Positions 1 to 6,859 of a stretch of DNA of 47,387 nt are shown here, piece after piece. The stretch covers positions 1-47,387 of IMG/VR virus record IMGVR_UViG_3300028835_000144; one strand, given 5' to 3'. Position 1 is the first letter of the stretch. Each line of letters opens with the position of its first letter. The notes beneath the pieces are model-generated. The model saw nothing but the letters and a program-made list of their open reading frames with translations, had not been told where the DNA came from and did no database searches. This stretch comes from a virus. The translations under genes and the position numbers were made by a program.

Positions 1-79
1 TATCCTGATATCGTATTATATATCTCAAATGTAATATTTTTTCCTGGCAGACTATTGAAGAGCCGCGCCTGACACGCAC

Positions 80-138
80 AAAAAAGGTTCCTACCCCCGC
101 AGTCTAGCCTGGTTGACTAGCTGCAAGGATAGGAACCT
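80..138 (-). terminator. Rho-independent terminator of the left minus-strand operon
   Basis: Read on the minus strand, a 9-bp stem (bases 85-93 with 130-138) encloses a second stem (99-107 with 117-124, one bulged base at 103) capped by a 9-nt loop. The structure is followed directly by six U residues (80-85 are A on the plus strand). It lies downstream of the minus-strand genes at 231-1633 and before the terminase promoter on the closed circle. The base that differs between the two terminal copies here (125) is in an internal loop, so both versions fold identically. Confidence 0.85.
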
Positions 139-205
139 GGTTAAGTATCAGACTCCGCCTATCTATTCTGTTCTTTTAGATACCGTATCCTGTGAGTCTC
201 AGTCT

Positions 206-234
206 GTAACCTAGTGCTTAGCCTATTAGGTTAC
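206..234. other. 8-bp inverted repeat overlapping a stop codon
   Basis: GTAACCTA (206-213) and TAGGTTAC (227-234) are perfect inverted copies around a 13-nt loop. The right arm covers the stop codon of the minus-strand gene ending at 231. No U-tract follows, so it is more likely a transcript-end stem than a terminator by itself; the true terminator is further on, at 80-138. Confidence 0.5.
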
Positions 235-530
235 TTGCTACTCTGGATGAAAGCCTCCGCCATTCTGATTGCCTGCTTATACTCTCGCCTTGCCTTATTC
301 ATCAGACTGAAAGCCTGAGACTTGTTTACCTGTCCCTGGTTCGCAAGCCTAATAACTGCTTTGGCTTGTGTCCAGTTGAGTCTAGCATTCTTGAGTGTGA
401 GGCTTATCCGCTCGCTAACTGTGTACTGTCCAGTGGTATCTACCATCTTAGGTGCAAATCTAGCGGGCTGAGTCTTTGGTTGCTTGCTAGAATCATACCA
501 TTCAGAGTTTAGATTGCCTTTGGTATTCAT
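231..530 (-). CDS. Small hypothetical protein, first gene of left module
   Basis: Predicted 99-residue soluble protein, rich in Lys, Arg, Gln and Ala, with a helical C-terminal half (about residues 45-95) and a polar, probably disordered N-terminus. I do not recognise the family. The frame stays open to an ATG at 563 (110 residues), but I prefer the ATG at 530. It is preceded by a Shine-Dalgarno leader nearly identical to the one before the neighbouring gene at 860, and the promoter at 573-601 would start transcription at about 566, leaving the 563 ATG without a ribosome site. It is the last gene before the terminator at 80-138. A truncated second copy of its 3' end lies at the right end of the window because of the terminal repeat. 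Confidence 0.7.
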   Translation of the reverse strand: MNTKGNLNSEWYDSSKQPKTQPARFAPKMVDTTGQYTVSERISLTLKNARLNWTQAKAVIRLANQGQVNKSQAFSLMNKARREYKQAIRMAEAFIQSSK

Positions 531-572
531 GGTGCTGTTAACCTCTGTGCTGTTGTGTGACATTGTTCTATA

Positions 573-601
573 AGCTTAGCACTTCCCTGTGCTGCTGTCA
601 A
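573..601 (-). promoter_or_regulatory. Sigma70-type leftward promoter with operator-like palindrome in the spacer
   Basis: On the minus strand TTGACA (601-596) and TAAGCT (578-573) are separated by 17 bp. An A-rich stretch, AAATAAAAAC, lies immediately upstream. The spacer is filled by the 16-bp palindromic sequence AGCACAGGGAAGTGCT (593-578), placed where a repressor would block polymerase. The same upstream sequence through the -35 box recurs at the promoter at 1698-1726. It should drive the 231-530 gene from about position 566. Confidence 0.7.
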
Positions 602-605
602 GTTT

Positions 606-860
606 TTATTTATCCTGGCATTCCTTCATTCTGTTGATAGTTCCTGTATCAATAGCACTCTCAATGAAGTCCTCTGATAGCCTGCAAGCCTCCATCTCGC
701 CTATCCCTGGTATCTGTGCCACTATCTTATCTATTCCCTGGAACTGCTCAATCAAGTCCTCTGGCATTCTAGCAGTTCCGCTAATCTCAAGGACTCCAGT
801 CTTTGTATCATGGTAGACTTCAATCCCTGCATTCTCTAATTTCTTTAGGCTAAATCTCAT
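606..860 (-). CDS. Small hypothetical protein (84 aa)
   Basis: Predicted 84-residue acidic soluble protein without membrane segments; I do not recognise it. The ATG at 860 is preceded by AAAGGA at good distance. The leader around it (AGCACA, purine-rich SD, AACAGCACC, ATG) matches the leader of the gene starting at 530 almost base for base, which supports both starts. It sits between two unknown minus-strand genes. Upstream lie a 13-bp inverted repeat and a copy of the 16-bp operator-like palindrome, so its expression is probably controlled. Confidence 0.65.
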   Translation of the reverse strand: MRFSLKKLENAGIEVYHDTKTGVLEISGTARMPEDLIEQFQGIDKIVAQIPGIGEMEACRLSEDFIESAIDTGTINRMKECQDK

Positions 861-894
861 GGTGCTGTTTCCTTTGTGCTGTTGGAGTCTGTAT

Positions 895-936
895 CGACTC
901 TGATAGGATACTGATTAGAATACCCTATCAGAGTCG
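895..936. repeat. Perfect 13-bp inverted repeat
   Basis: CGACTCTGATAGG (895-907) and CCTATCAGAGTCG (924-936) are perfect inverted copies around a 16-nt loop. It lies in the gap between the minus-strand genes at 971-1633 and 606-860 and abuts the palindrome at 937-952. No U-tract follows on either strand, so an RNA processing stem, attenuator or protein-binding site is more likely than a simple terminator. Confidence 0.75.
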
Positions 937-952
937 AGCACTTCCCTGTGCT
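937..952. promoter_or_regulatory. Second copy of the 16-bp operator-like palindrome
   Basis: AGCACTTCCCTGTGCT on the plus strand is an exact direct copy of 578-593, where it fills a promoter spacer. Its arms (AGCAC/GTGCT) are inverted. Here no good -35/-10 pair surrounds it, but it directly abuts the 13-bp inverted repeat at 895-936. A related sequence lies at 18263-18278. Confidence 0.55.
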
Positions 953-970
953 CTGTAGTCTCTAGCAGGC

Positions 971-1633
971 TTAGAAGTCCTCCGCTGAACTTTCCTCTGA
1001 CTGAGCCGCTGTCGTAACCTTGAGGATAATATTCTCAAAGCGTGCGCTCTGCTCATTGGAGAGGTTATCAATGTAAGGACTGAGGTAATGGTTCAGGAAC
1101 TGCTGGCGAGTGTTAATCGGGCTAACGTCCAGACTAACAGGGTCGCTAAACAATTTCTTAGCCATGTCCATTGCACCTTGAGACTTATCCAAAGTCTGCA
1201 ACCAGTTTGTAAAGTGTGCAATAGCCTCATGTCGGATTTTAAGATATTCTCCACCTTGGCGCTTATGTTCCTCACAAAGCTGACCAAAAGTAGCAGGGAT
1301 ATCTCGCGTATACTCCAGTTTGTATTGGATGTTTCCTTCTTCATCCTTACCAGACTCTACCACTTTGGTTACATTGCGAGCCTCACGCCTAACAGCGTCA
1401 AGCATTGCATCCTGTACCCATTGCAGCGACTCATTCTCATATACTGGAGTCTTATTCTTGTCCTCATCTTCTGCCCACTTATCAGGCTCCGGCAGTCTGG
1501 AGTCTGCATCATGCAGCGTAGGAAAAGGAACCTCAACTGCATCAACATCAATACGCTTATTCTTGCCATTGATATCCACAGTTGTCCTCATAATAAGACT
1601 GAGGCTATTAGCAAATGTATCATCTTTACCCAT
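971..1633 (-). CDS. Hypothetical protein (220 aa), first gene of left module
   Basis: Predicted 220-residue soluble, acidic protein ending in a Ser/Glu-rich tail; no signal peptide, membrane segment or catalytic motif that I can recognise. The ATG at 1633 has GAGGA about 9 bases upstream. The promoter at 1698-1726 lies just before it, making it the first gene of the leftward left-end transcript. Reading frames open on the opposite strand here are shadows. On the circular map this module lies upstream of the terminase operon on the same strand, separated from it by the terminator at 80-138. Position next to the control region suggests an early or regulatory gene; that is inference. Confidence 0.7.
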   Translation of the reverse strand: MGKDDTFANSLSLIMRTTVDINGKNKRIDVDAVEVPFPTLHDADSRLPEPDKWAEDEDKNKTPVYENESLQWVQDAMLDAVRREARNVTKVVESGKDEEGNIQYKLEYTRDIPATFGQLCEEHKRQGGEYLKIRHEAIAHFTNWLQTLDKSQGAMDMAKKLFSDPVSLDVSPINTRQQFLNHYLSPYIDNLSNEQSARFENIILKVTTAAQSEESSAEDF

Positions 1634-1697
1634 TTTAGAAGTCCTCTATAGATTAGTGGTTTGACCCTGGTCAGGAAAATCCCTAACCATTGAGGAC

Positions 1698-1726
1698 AGT
1701 TTAGCAGAGTCCTCCAACCATGTCAA
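1698..1726 (-). promoter_or_regulatory. Sigma70-type leftward promoter of left module
   Basis: On the minus strand TTGACA (1726-1721) is followed after 17 bp by TAAACT (1703-1698). The 16 bases TGTCAAGTTTTTATTT (plus strand 1721-1736) are identical to 596-611, so the two leftward promoters share their -35 box and A-rich upstream element. GAGGAC and GTCCTC form an inverted repeat flanking the -10 box, a possible operator. It would transcribe the gene starting at 1633. Confidence 0.7.
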
Positions 1727-2173
1727 GTTTTTATTTGCGACTCGAATCCTGCTCAGTCTATTGCAGCTAGCTATAGGATAAAGCCTAGACTAGCAGGCTA
1801 TCAGCAATAGACAGGAAAAGACTAATTGGATCGCATAGCCTGGAGTAATATAACGGAAAGACAAATAATCACAGGCTAGCGAGCGGGTCCGTTATCCCTG
1901 AAATCCCAAGATTCTTAGGGTATGCCTGCCTGTCCTGCCTGTCTATAGTTAATAGGATACTCCGCCTATTATGCTATAACTAGGATACCTTTAAGAGAGT
2001 AGATTTTTCAAGGTGGCACAGAATATACACATCAATCAGGCTAAATAGGATATGATAGGATAATAAGCCTAACCATGCATTATATATAGGGACAGGCTAG
2101 CGAGATAACAGGAATTAAAGGATTTCGGGACCAAAACGGCTCTAAGTCCTTGAAAAATAACGGTTTTTAGTGC

Positions 2174-2202
2174 TTGACAGACTTCTGGATTTATGATATT
2201 AT
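2174..2202 (+). promoter_or_regulatory. Sigma70-type rightward promoter of the replication operon
   Basis: A perfect -35 TTGACA (2174-2179) and TATTAT (2197-2202) are separated by 17 bp. Transcription would start near 2209, about 40 bases before the first gene of the long plus-strand operon. No other comparably good promoter was noticed within that operon. Confidence 0.8.
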
Positions 2203-2251
2203 ATCCTAACTACCGGGACTCTATTTTATTTAAACCTACAGGAATAGTCTA

Positions 2252-3352
2252 ATGAAACAGCACCAGACTAGGCTTAGTAGTCAAGATATTAAGCCTAAAC
2301 ATAAGCCTACACATAACGTAGTATACTGCAAGCGTAGCGGAGTTAGATTTGAGATTATAGATAACTTTGGCTTGCATTATCTTACTGATTCTAATACCGT
2401 ACATCCTATATTCTTAGATAAGACTAGTTTAAGAGCTTTGCTTAAATTAGAATATGCTAAGGCTAGGAAAACACCAGAGCGTCTATTTGATGCAGACTGG
2501 CAAGATATCAGCTTAGGAAAAGAACAAGAGTATCAATATAAAGCTGAGGACCAGATACTATCTAAGTCTTTTATAGCTGGCGTAGTATTAGCTTGGCTTG
2601 CAGAGTTAGATTTAGTAGTCTGTAAAGAATTGAATGGTCGTAAGATGCATGAGCTTAATCTAGCTTTATGCAAGCATAAGCCTAGAGCTAACCTTATCTG
2701 GATGGCTAGGCGACTCCTAGTATTCCCTGCTACTGGCGCATTGCGTATTAATCTTGATACTGTCTATTCAGAATATAAAGGCTGGCAACATGAGACTAAG
2801 CAATGGTCTAGTGCTATCAGTTCTTATATTGAAGCAATGCTAGAAGATGAAGAAGAAAGATTACCTAAGCTTAAATCCCACAAGCGTACTAGTATAGCAG
2901 TCTATGATTCTCATCTTCCACCTAAGACTAATAGATTAAAGAACATAGATAAACCTCTTAATGGTAAAAGAGTCAATAGTGTATTAGGCTCTGCTATTAA
3001 GATACTAGGTACGCTTAAAAAAGCTAATGTGATAGATAAGCGTAAGCAGTCACAGATTCATACAGCTATAATGACCTGGCCTGAGCTTTCAGATAATGGT
3101 CTAGAAAGATTAGGTGACAGACTGCAAGAGCTTAGCGATGAGACTAGCCTATCATCTGATGAGCAGCAGATTCTATTTAAGGTAGGATTAGCTTTCAGTA
3201 CAGGTGAAATTAAGATGGTAGGTAATGCAGCATTATATACCCTAGGAGAGACTTTCCTAGGAGAAGTAGTAGAAAAATATCAGCCCGAACAGGAACTTAG
3301 CCTAGTCGAAAGATTAAAAGCTAAGGTTAAAGAACATGAATCTAACAGATAA
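2252..3352 (+). CDS. Hypothetical protein (366 aa), first gene of the rightward operon
   Basis: Predicted 366-residue, Lys-rich soluble protein. I do not recognise the fold; no Walker or nuclease motif is evident. It is the promoter-proximal gene of the replication operon, so it is probably expressed first. Its C-terminus ends in a charged helix containing LVERLKAK (about residues 351-358), a motif that recurs at the N-terminus of the next gene's product and in other proteins of this phage. The last 17 bases overlap the helicase start, implying translational coupling. Possible roles are a DNA-binding or host-interaction protein, but that is a guess from position and charge. Confidence 0.75.
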   Translation: MKQHQTRLSSQDIKPKHKPTHNVVYCKRSGVRFEIIDNFGLHYLTDSNTVHPIFLDKTSLRALLKLEYAKARKTPERLFDADWQDISLGKEQEYQYKAEDQILSKSFIAGVVLAWLAELDLVVCKELNGRKMHELNLALCKHKPRANLIWMARRLLVFPATGALRINLDTVYSEYKGWQHETKQWSSAISSYIEAMLEDEEERLPKLKSHKRTSIAVYDSHLPPKTNRLKNIDKPLNGKRVNSVLGSAIKILGTLKKANVIDKRKQSQIHTAIMTWPELSDNGLERLGDRLQELSDETSLSSDEQQILFKVGLAFSTGEIKMVGNAALYTLGETFLGEVVEKYQPEQELSLVERLKAKVKEHESNR

Positions 3353-5534
3353 GCTTAAAGCTAAATCTAATGCTTTCAAGGAGCAGGCTGTACCTCAGTC
3401 TATTGGTCCCGGAATACCACAGACTATTCCAGAGGAACAGCCTGCTCCACCTTCTGATAAAATAGCCGCAATACAGGCTAATCTAGCCATTATTAATAAG
3501 CTACAAAGACAAGCTAATAAGGCTAGAGCATCTGTTATGGGAGTCTCAACGGATACTAGTGTATCAGATACGCAATCTGTCCTAGGAGGCGAGCGTGTTG
3601 ATACTGCTGTTGAGGCTCCCACTCCTATTAATGATAAGCCTATGTCTATTGCTGATAGAATTAGAGCCAAAGCAGAAGCAGCAGAAGCTGAATCTGAGGC
3701 TGAGAATACTATCATAGAGTCAGCTATTGTAAAGTATATTGAGAATCAAGATACTCCAGCAGATATGATAGCTAGAGTAAAATCTGCTGAGGTAGAGATA
3801 GATTCTGCCTTTGAGCCAGAAGATGAAGGACCAGAAACCTTTGGCTTAGACTTATTAGATGTGTATGGTAATCCTATTACACTTAATGATAAGCAGGCAC
3901 AAGGAGTAGACTTTGCTATCAGTGGACAGAACTATGTATTAACAGGAGAAGCAGGCACAGGTAAATCTACAGCGATTAAAGCTGTATGTAAGAGTCTGCT
4001 ACGTCATCATGAAGATAAGTGGCATACTACAGATTATAGAGCTATGGATAGAAGTGGCTCTAGAGTATCTGGTCCTAGTATTGCTATTGTATCTTATACT
4101 AGAAAGGCTGTAGCTAATGTACAGCGTATTATCTCTACAGACTTTGAACTATCAGCAGAGATGGAGTCTTGCTTTCAGACTATCCATAACTTGCTAGAAT
4201 ATTCACCACAGATAGTCTGGTCTGAGATACAAGAGCGTGAGGTACAGATGTTTAAGCCTCAGCGCGGAGAATGGAACCCGTTAGATATTACTCATCTTAT
4301 AATAGAAGAAGCTAGTATGCTAGGATTAGACTTATGGGCAGAACTTAAAGCTGCTCTTAATCCTGGCGTACAGATAATCTATGTGGGTGATATTAATCAG
4401 CTTCCACCAGTATTTGGTAAGAGTGTAATGTCTTATGCTCTTACTAAGCTACCTATTGTGCATTTAGATGTAGTGTATAGACAGGCTTTAGATAATCCTA
4501 TTATTGAAGCAGCACATAATGTATTGCATGGTAGAGAGATTAGAGAACATAAGCCTGCCTTTAAATGGTTACAAGGTAAGAAGAAAGTAGTTCAGCCTCA
4601 AGAGACTATGGCTAGAGCTATGGGTGTATTATTCCAGAATGGATTAGAGAACAAGGATAGGATAATCAGATGGAGAGCAGAAAGAGAAGCTTGGGATAAG
4701 CTTAATGCATTAGAAAGGCAAGGCAAAGAATCTCCTAAGACTTATGCTGAGATAGAAGCATTAGAACGGGAGCATATAGCTTATGACCCAGAGCAAGATA
4801 TTGTTCTTATACCTTTTAATAAGAATGCAATGGGTACTAAAGCTATCAATTACAGGATAGCTCAGCATCTAGGAGAACAGCGTGGAGCTGAGGTATTTGA
4901 AATAGTATCTGGCTTTGAAAAGCATTATCTTGCTGTAGGTGATAAGGTATTCTGTCATAAGATGGAAGGCACTATCATTAGAATTGTAGCTAATATGAGC
5001 TATATGGGCAGGAAAGCTATGAAGCCTAGTAGAGATTTATCCAGGTTTGGATTCTATACAGGCAAGAAAGCTGAGGATGCTGCTGCTGTTCTTAATGGTA
5101 GTGATGATTTTGATTACAGCCATTTAGATGTAGATGTATTAGCTACTATAGAAGAGAATGAAGAGAGAAGCCAAGCTAGTAGCCACCTTGTAGATGTAGA
5201 ATTAGAGACAGGACAGATTATAACCTTAACTTCATCTGGAGACTTTAACGGCCAGATATTCCAGCTAGGATATGCTCTGTCTGTGCATAAGAGTCAAGGT
5301 TCAGAATGGCGACGGGTATTTCTACTGTTCCATAAGGCTCACGCTACTATGCTTAGTAGAGAATTACTATATACGGCTATGACCAGAGCAAGAGAAGAGC
5401 TTGTGGTTGTATCTAGGCCAGAACTGATTAATAAAGCTATTAAGAGTCCTAGAATTAAAGGCAATAGTTTAGCAGAGAAGATAGAATACTTTAACAGTGG
5501 TTATCTTGATGAGGATATAGAGGTTACAGTATGA
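3336..5534 (+). CDS. Superfamily 1 DNA helicase, RecD/Pif1-like
   Basis: 732 residues. Residues 1 to about 195 are a low-complexity, helical N-terminal extension with LTDKLKAK near the start and ADRIRAK near residue 107. The motor follows: Walker A GEAGTGKST (204-212), a Walker B-type IIEEAS (Glu at 324-325), GDINQLPP (motif III), a YRQ motif, then HKSQGSEW (from 651) and YTAMTRA (about 679-685), which are motifs V/VI of SF1B helicases. Members of this group unwind DNA 5'-3' during replication and recombination. The start overlaps the preceding gene and the stop overlaps the next start. The long extension is unusual and may dock the helicase to partners. Helicase assignment is secure; the exact subgroup is not. 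Confidence 0.9.
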   Translation: MNLTDKLKAKSNAFKEQAVPQSIGPGIPQTIPEEQPAPPSDKIAAIQANLAIINKLQRQANKARASVMGVSTDTSVSDTQSVLGGERVDTAVEAPTPINDKPMSIADRIRAKAEAAEAESEAENTIIESAIVKYIENQDTPADMIARVKSAEVEIDSAFEPEDEGPETFGLDLLDVYGNPITLNDKQAQGVDFAISGQNYVLTGEAGTGKSTAIKAVCKSLLRHHEDKWHTTDYRAMDRSGSRVSGPSIAIVSYTRKAVANVQRIISTDFELSAEMESCFQTIHNLLEYSPQIVWSEIQEREVQMFKPQRGEWNPLDITHLIIEEASMLGLDLWAELKAALNPGVQIIYVGDINQLPPVFGKSVMSYALTKLPIVHLDVVYRQALDNPIIEAAHNVLHGREIREHKPAFKWLQGKKKVVQPQETMARAMGVLFQNGLENKDRIIRWRAEREAWDKLNALERQGKESPKTYAEIEALEREHIAYDPEQDIVLIPFNKNAMGTKAINYRIAQHLGEQRGAEVFEIVSGFEKHYLAVGDKVFCHKMEGTIIRIVANMSYMGRKAMKPSRDLSRFGFYTGKKAEDAAAVLNGSDDFDYSHLDVDVLATIEENEERSQASSHLVDVELETGQIITLTSSGDFNGQIFQLGYALSVHKSQGSEWRRVFLLFHKAHATMLSRELLYTAMTRAREELVVVSRPELINKAIKSPRIKGNSLAEKIEYFNSGYLDEDIEVTV

Positions 5535-5785
5535 AAGTAGAACAGCTTGTTAGACCAGGACATCCAGAGGATGAAACAGAATATCACTTTACTTTGGATA
5601 ATCATCAGCTTAGGATATTACATGCAATCTTACTGTTTTCTATGGAAGAAGAGAGTAAAGGAACTAGAAAGATACAGATTAATCCTACTCTACCAGCGGT
5701 GGAATGTTTACAGGATATAGGGGATATAGTAGAAAGTAATACTGATAACTACTTCAAAGCTTTAGACAGAGGACCAGAGCATTGA
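5531..5785 (+). CDS. Hypothetical protein (84 aa)
   Basis: Predicted 84-residue acidic, soluble protein of unknown family. Its ATG overlaps the helicase stop codon by the ATGA arrangement and its own stop overlaps the next start, so it is translationally coupled on both sides. No motif beyond a hydrophobic helix around residues 27-37 can be seen. It opens a run of about fifteen tiny genes between the helicase and the nuclease, typical of phage early genes that modify host functions. Confidence 0.65.
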   Translation: MKVEQLVRPGHPEDETEYHFTLDNHQLRILHAILLFSMEEESKGTRKIQINPTLPAVECLQDIGDIVESNTDNYFKALDRGPEH

Positions 5786-6048
5786 GCAAGAAGTTTAACC
5801 CTGATTTAATAGACTTTGAATATGACCTTATGCCTAATGAAAGCATGGAATGGCACACATTAGAGCCTGAACAGAACAAGGATATTAACGACACATTAAA
5901 GCAATCGTTTAGAGATAACTATCCTATGGCTATAAGATTCTATAAGATACTTACAAAAGGAGACAGTGCTAAATACCATCAAGGACATATGATAAGACTA
6001 AACAGAGATTATCTTAATCGTATATTAGAAACCGGAGTATTAAAATGA
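5782..6048 (+). CDS. Hypothetical protein (88 aa), TTG start
   Basis: The frame is closed upstream and the most plausible start is TTG at 5782, overlapping the previous stop, with GAGG about 9 bases upstream; the next in-frame ATG would remove 16 residues. The product is soluble and acidic in its first half, and I do not recognise it. It overlaps the next start by 4 bases. The unusual start codon probably lowers expression relative to neighbours, with coupling doing much of the work. Confidence 0.6.
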   Translation: MSKKFNPDLIDFEYDLMPNESMEWHTLEPEQNKDINDTLKQSFRDNYPMAIRFYKILTKGDSAKYHQGHMIRLNRDYLNRILETGVLK

Positions 6049-6545
6049 CAGCAGCAAAGAAACCTACAACTAAGCGTAAGGTATCTAAGAAGAAAGCAGG
6101 AACAGCACGAGTTAAAATGACTATTTCAGTACCAGGTTATCTAAAGGAACAGATGGATAGTGTTACAGAGGATGTTAACTGGTCAGCAGAAGCCTGTCAT
6201 GGCTTTAGGATGAAGCTAGGAGAATTAGGCTATCCAGAACTATTAGGCCCAAAGAAAAGAAAGACTGGACCGTTAGTAGAACGTAAAGTTAAAGCTAGGG
6301 AACGCAAGCATAAACATGGAGTAGAACGTAGAGATATAACTAAGTCAGCTATTAAGGTATTAGCTGCTGGTATGCGAACAGTCTTTGATATTAATAAATC
6401 TGGATTGTATGCATTAAGAGTAATGAACAGTAAACGTGGCGTACCTGCATTTGTAGCACAGCAGGAAGCTAATGATATAGTAGAAGAGATATTATATCAG
6501 TATGACCGTCTAGTAAAGATTCTAAATGTCAATGTCGGAAAATAA
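6045..6545 (+). CDS. Ribbon-helix-helix-type DNA-binding protein
   Basis: 166 residues. A very basic N-terminal 20 residues is followed by a segment (about 22-60) with a beta strand KMTISVP, a helix KEQMDSV and then NWSAEACHGF, the pattern of MetJ/Arc-type ribbon-helix-helix repressors, in which the strand pairs in a dimer and reads the major groove. The rest is basic and helical with no known domain. It overlaps the genes on both sides by 4 and 14 bases. It is the only obvious sequence-specific regulator in the window, so it is a candidate reader of the palindromic sites near the left end. RHH membership is inferred from pattern only. Confidence 0.6.
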   Translation: MTAAKKPTTKRKVSKKKAGTARVKMTISVPGYLKEQMDSVTEDVNWSAEACHGFRMKLGELGYPELLGPKKRKTGPLVERKVKARERKHKHGVERRDITKSAIKVLAAGMRTVFDINKSGLYALRVMNSKRGVPAFVAQQEANDIVEEILYQYDRLVKILNVNVGK

Positions 6546-6702
6546 AATAGAAGCTACGGTATATTGCCGACACTACTTCTGTAGATGCCTGAGAGCTTCA
6601 GAGTTACTAGCTATGGAGATGCTACAGGAAGCTATAGAAGTGCATTATAAACAGGTTAGATGTAGACAGAAAGATGACAGAAAAGACACAAGACCTGACT
6701 AA
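6532..6702 (+). CDS. Tiny Cys/His-rich protein (56 aa)
   Basis: A 57-codon frame with ATG at 6532, overlapping the preceding gene by 14 bases and the following one by 29. It fills what would otherwise be the only gap in this stretch. The product has YCRHYFCRC near residues 11-19 and a further Cys at 44, so four cysteines and two histidines in a basic 56-residue protein, compatible with one metal site. No family recognised. The supporting evidence is gap-filling, overlap and Cys pattern; an SD sequence is not obvious. Confidence 0.5.
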   Translation: MSENKIEATVYCRHYFCRCLRASELLAMEMLQEAIEVHYKQVRCRQKDDRKDTRPD

Positions 6703-6859
6703 GTATTATCTTGTTGAGGCTATTAAAGAAGCCGATAGACAAGTTAAAACTACTACAGGTAAAGGTATACTGGCTTGCTGGCCTCCTAGGGCACAGACCA
6801 CAGTATTACGTCGTATACTGATTAGGTTTATAGAAGGACCGAATCCTTATCATGAATGA
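6674..6859 (+). CDS. Hypothetical protein (61 aa)
   Basis: ATG at 6674 inside the end of the preceding small frame, preceded by AGA/GAAAG purine-rich sequence. The 61-residue product is basic and probably folded as helices around a central Gly/Pro-containing turn; nothing recognisable. It ends 8 bases inside the next gene. Conservation in relatives would be needed to separate it from a chance frame, but its fit in the overlapping chain supports it. Confidence 0.55.
   Translation: MTEKTQDLTKYYLVEAIKEADRQVKTTTGKGILACWPPRAQTTVLRRILIRFIEGPNPYHE

Larger units (their letters stand above)
1..339. repeat. Terminal direct repeat, head copy
   Basis: This stretch recurs in the same orientation at the far end of the window, aligned without gaps, with 8 substitutions (head positions 125, 170, 182, 184, 192, 195, 196 and 200). 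It carries a leftward terminator and the 3' end of the first minus-strand gene. The part inside the gene (231-339) is identical in both copies; all differences are noncoding. The simplest reading is a circularly permuted or terminally redundant phage genome assembled from a mixed population, giving a unit length near 47,048 bp. A true terminal repeat carrying two alleles is also possible. Confidence 0.95.
1634..2251. other. Gene-free divergent control region, candidate origin
   Basis: No convincing gene in 618 bp between divergent operons. Visible structure: GTCTATTGC (1757-1765) and GCAATAGAC (1804-1812), a 9-bp dyad with a smaller AGCCT/AGGCT dyad inside; ATAACGGA (1850-1857) inverted at 1888-1895, with a further ATAACGG at 2157-2163; the 13-mer ACAGGCTAGCGAG at 1871-1883 and 2092-2104; a tandem 9-mer CCTGCCTGT at 1925-1942; and a hairpin at 1944-1978 (TAATAGG/CCTATTA plus TATAG/CTATA). 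Leftward and rightward promoters lie at its two ends. Such clustering fits a replication origin and/or operator region, but I cannot prove which. Confidence 0.55.

Noticed and set aside
530-563. Upstream ATG at 563 as start of the first left-end gene
   Set aside because: It would lie at the predicted transcription start with no SD, whereas ATG 530 has a leader matching that of the neighbouring gene.
1088-1664. Two long plus-strand frames across the left module
   Set aside because: They are opposite the 971-1633 gene, have no ribosome sites and show compositional features of shadow frames.
1736-1752. T-loop-like CTCGAATCC as part of a tRNA
   Set aside because: No acceptor, D-arm or anticodon arm could be paired around it on either strand.
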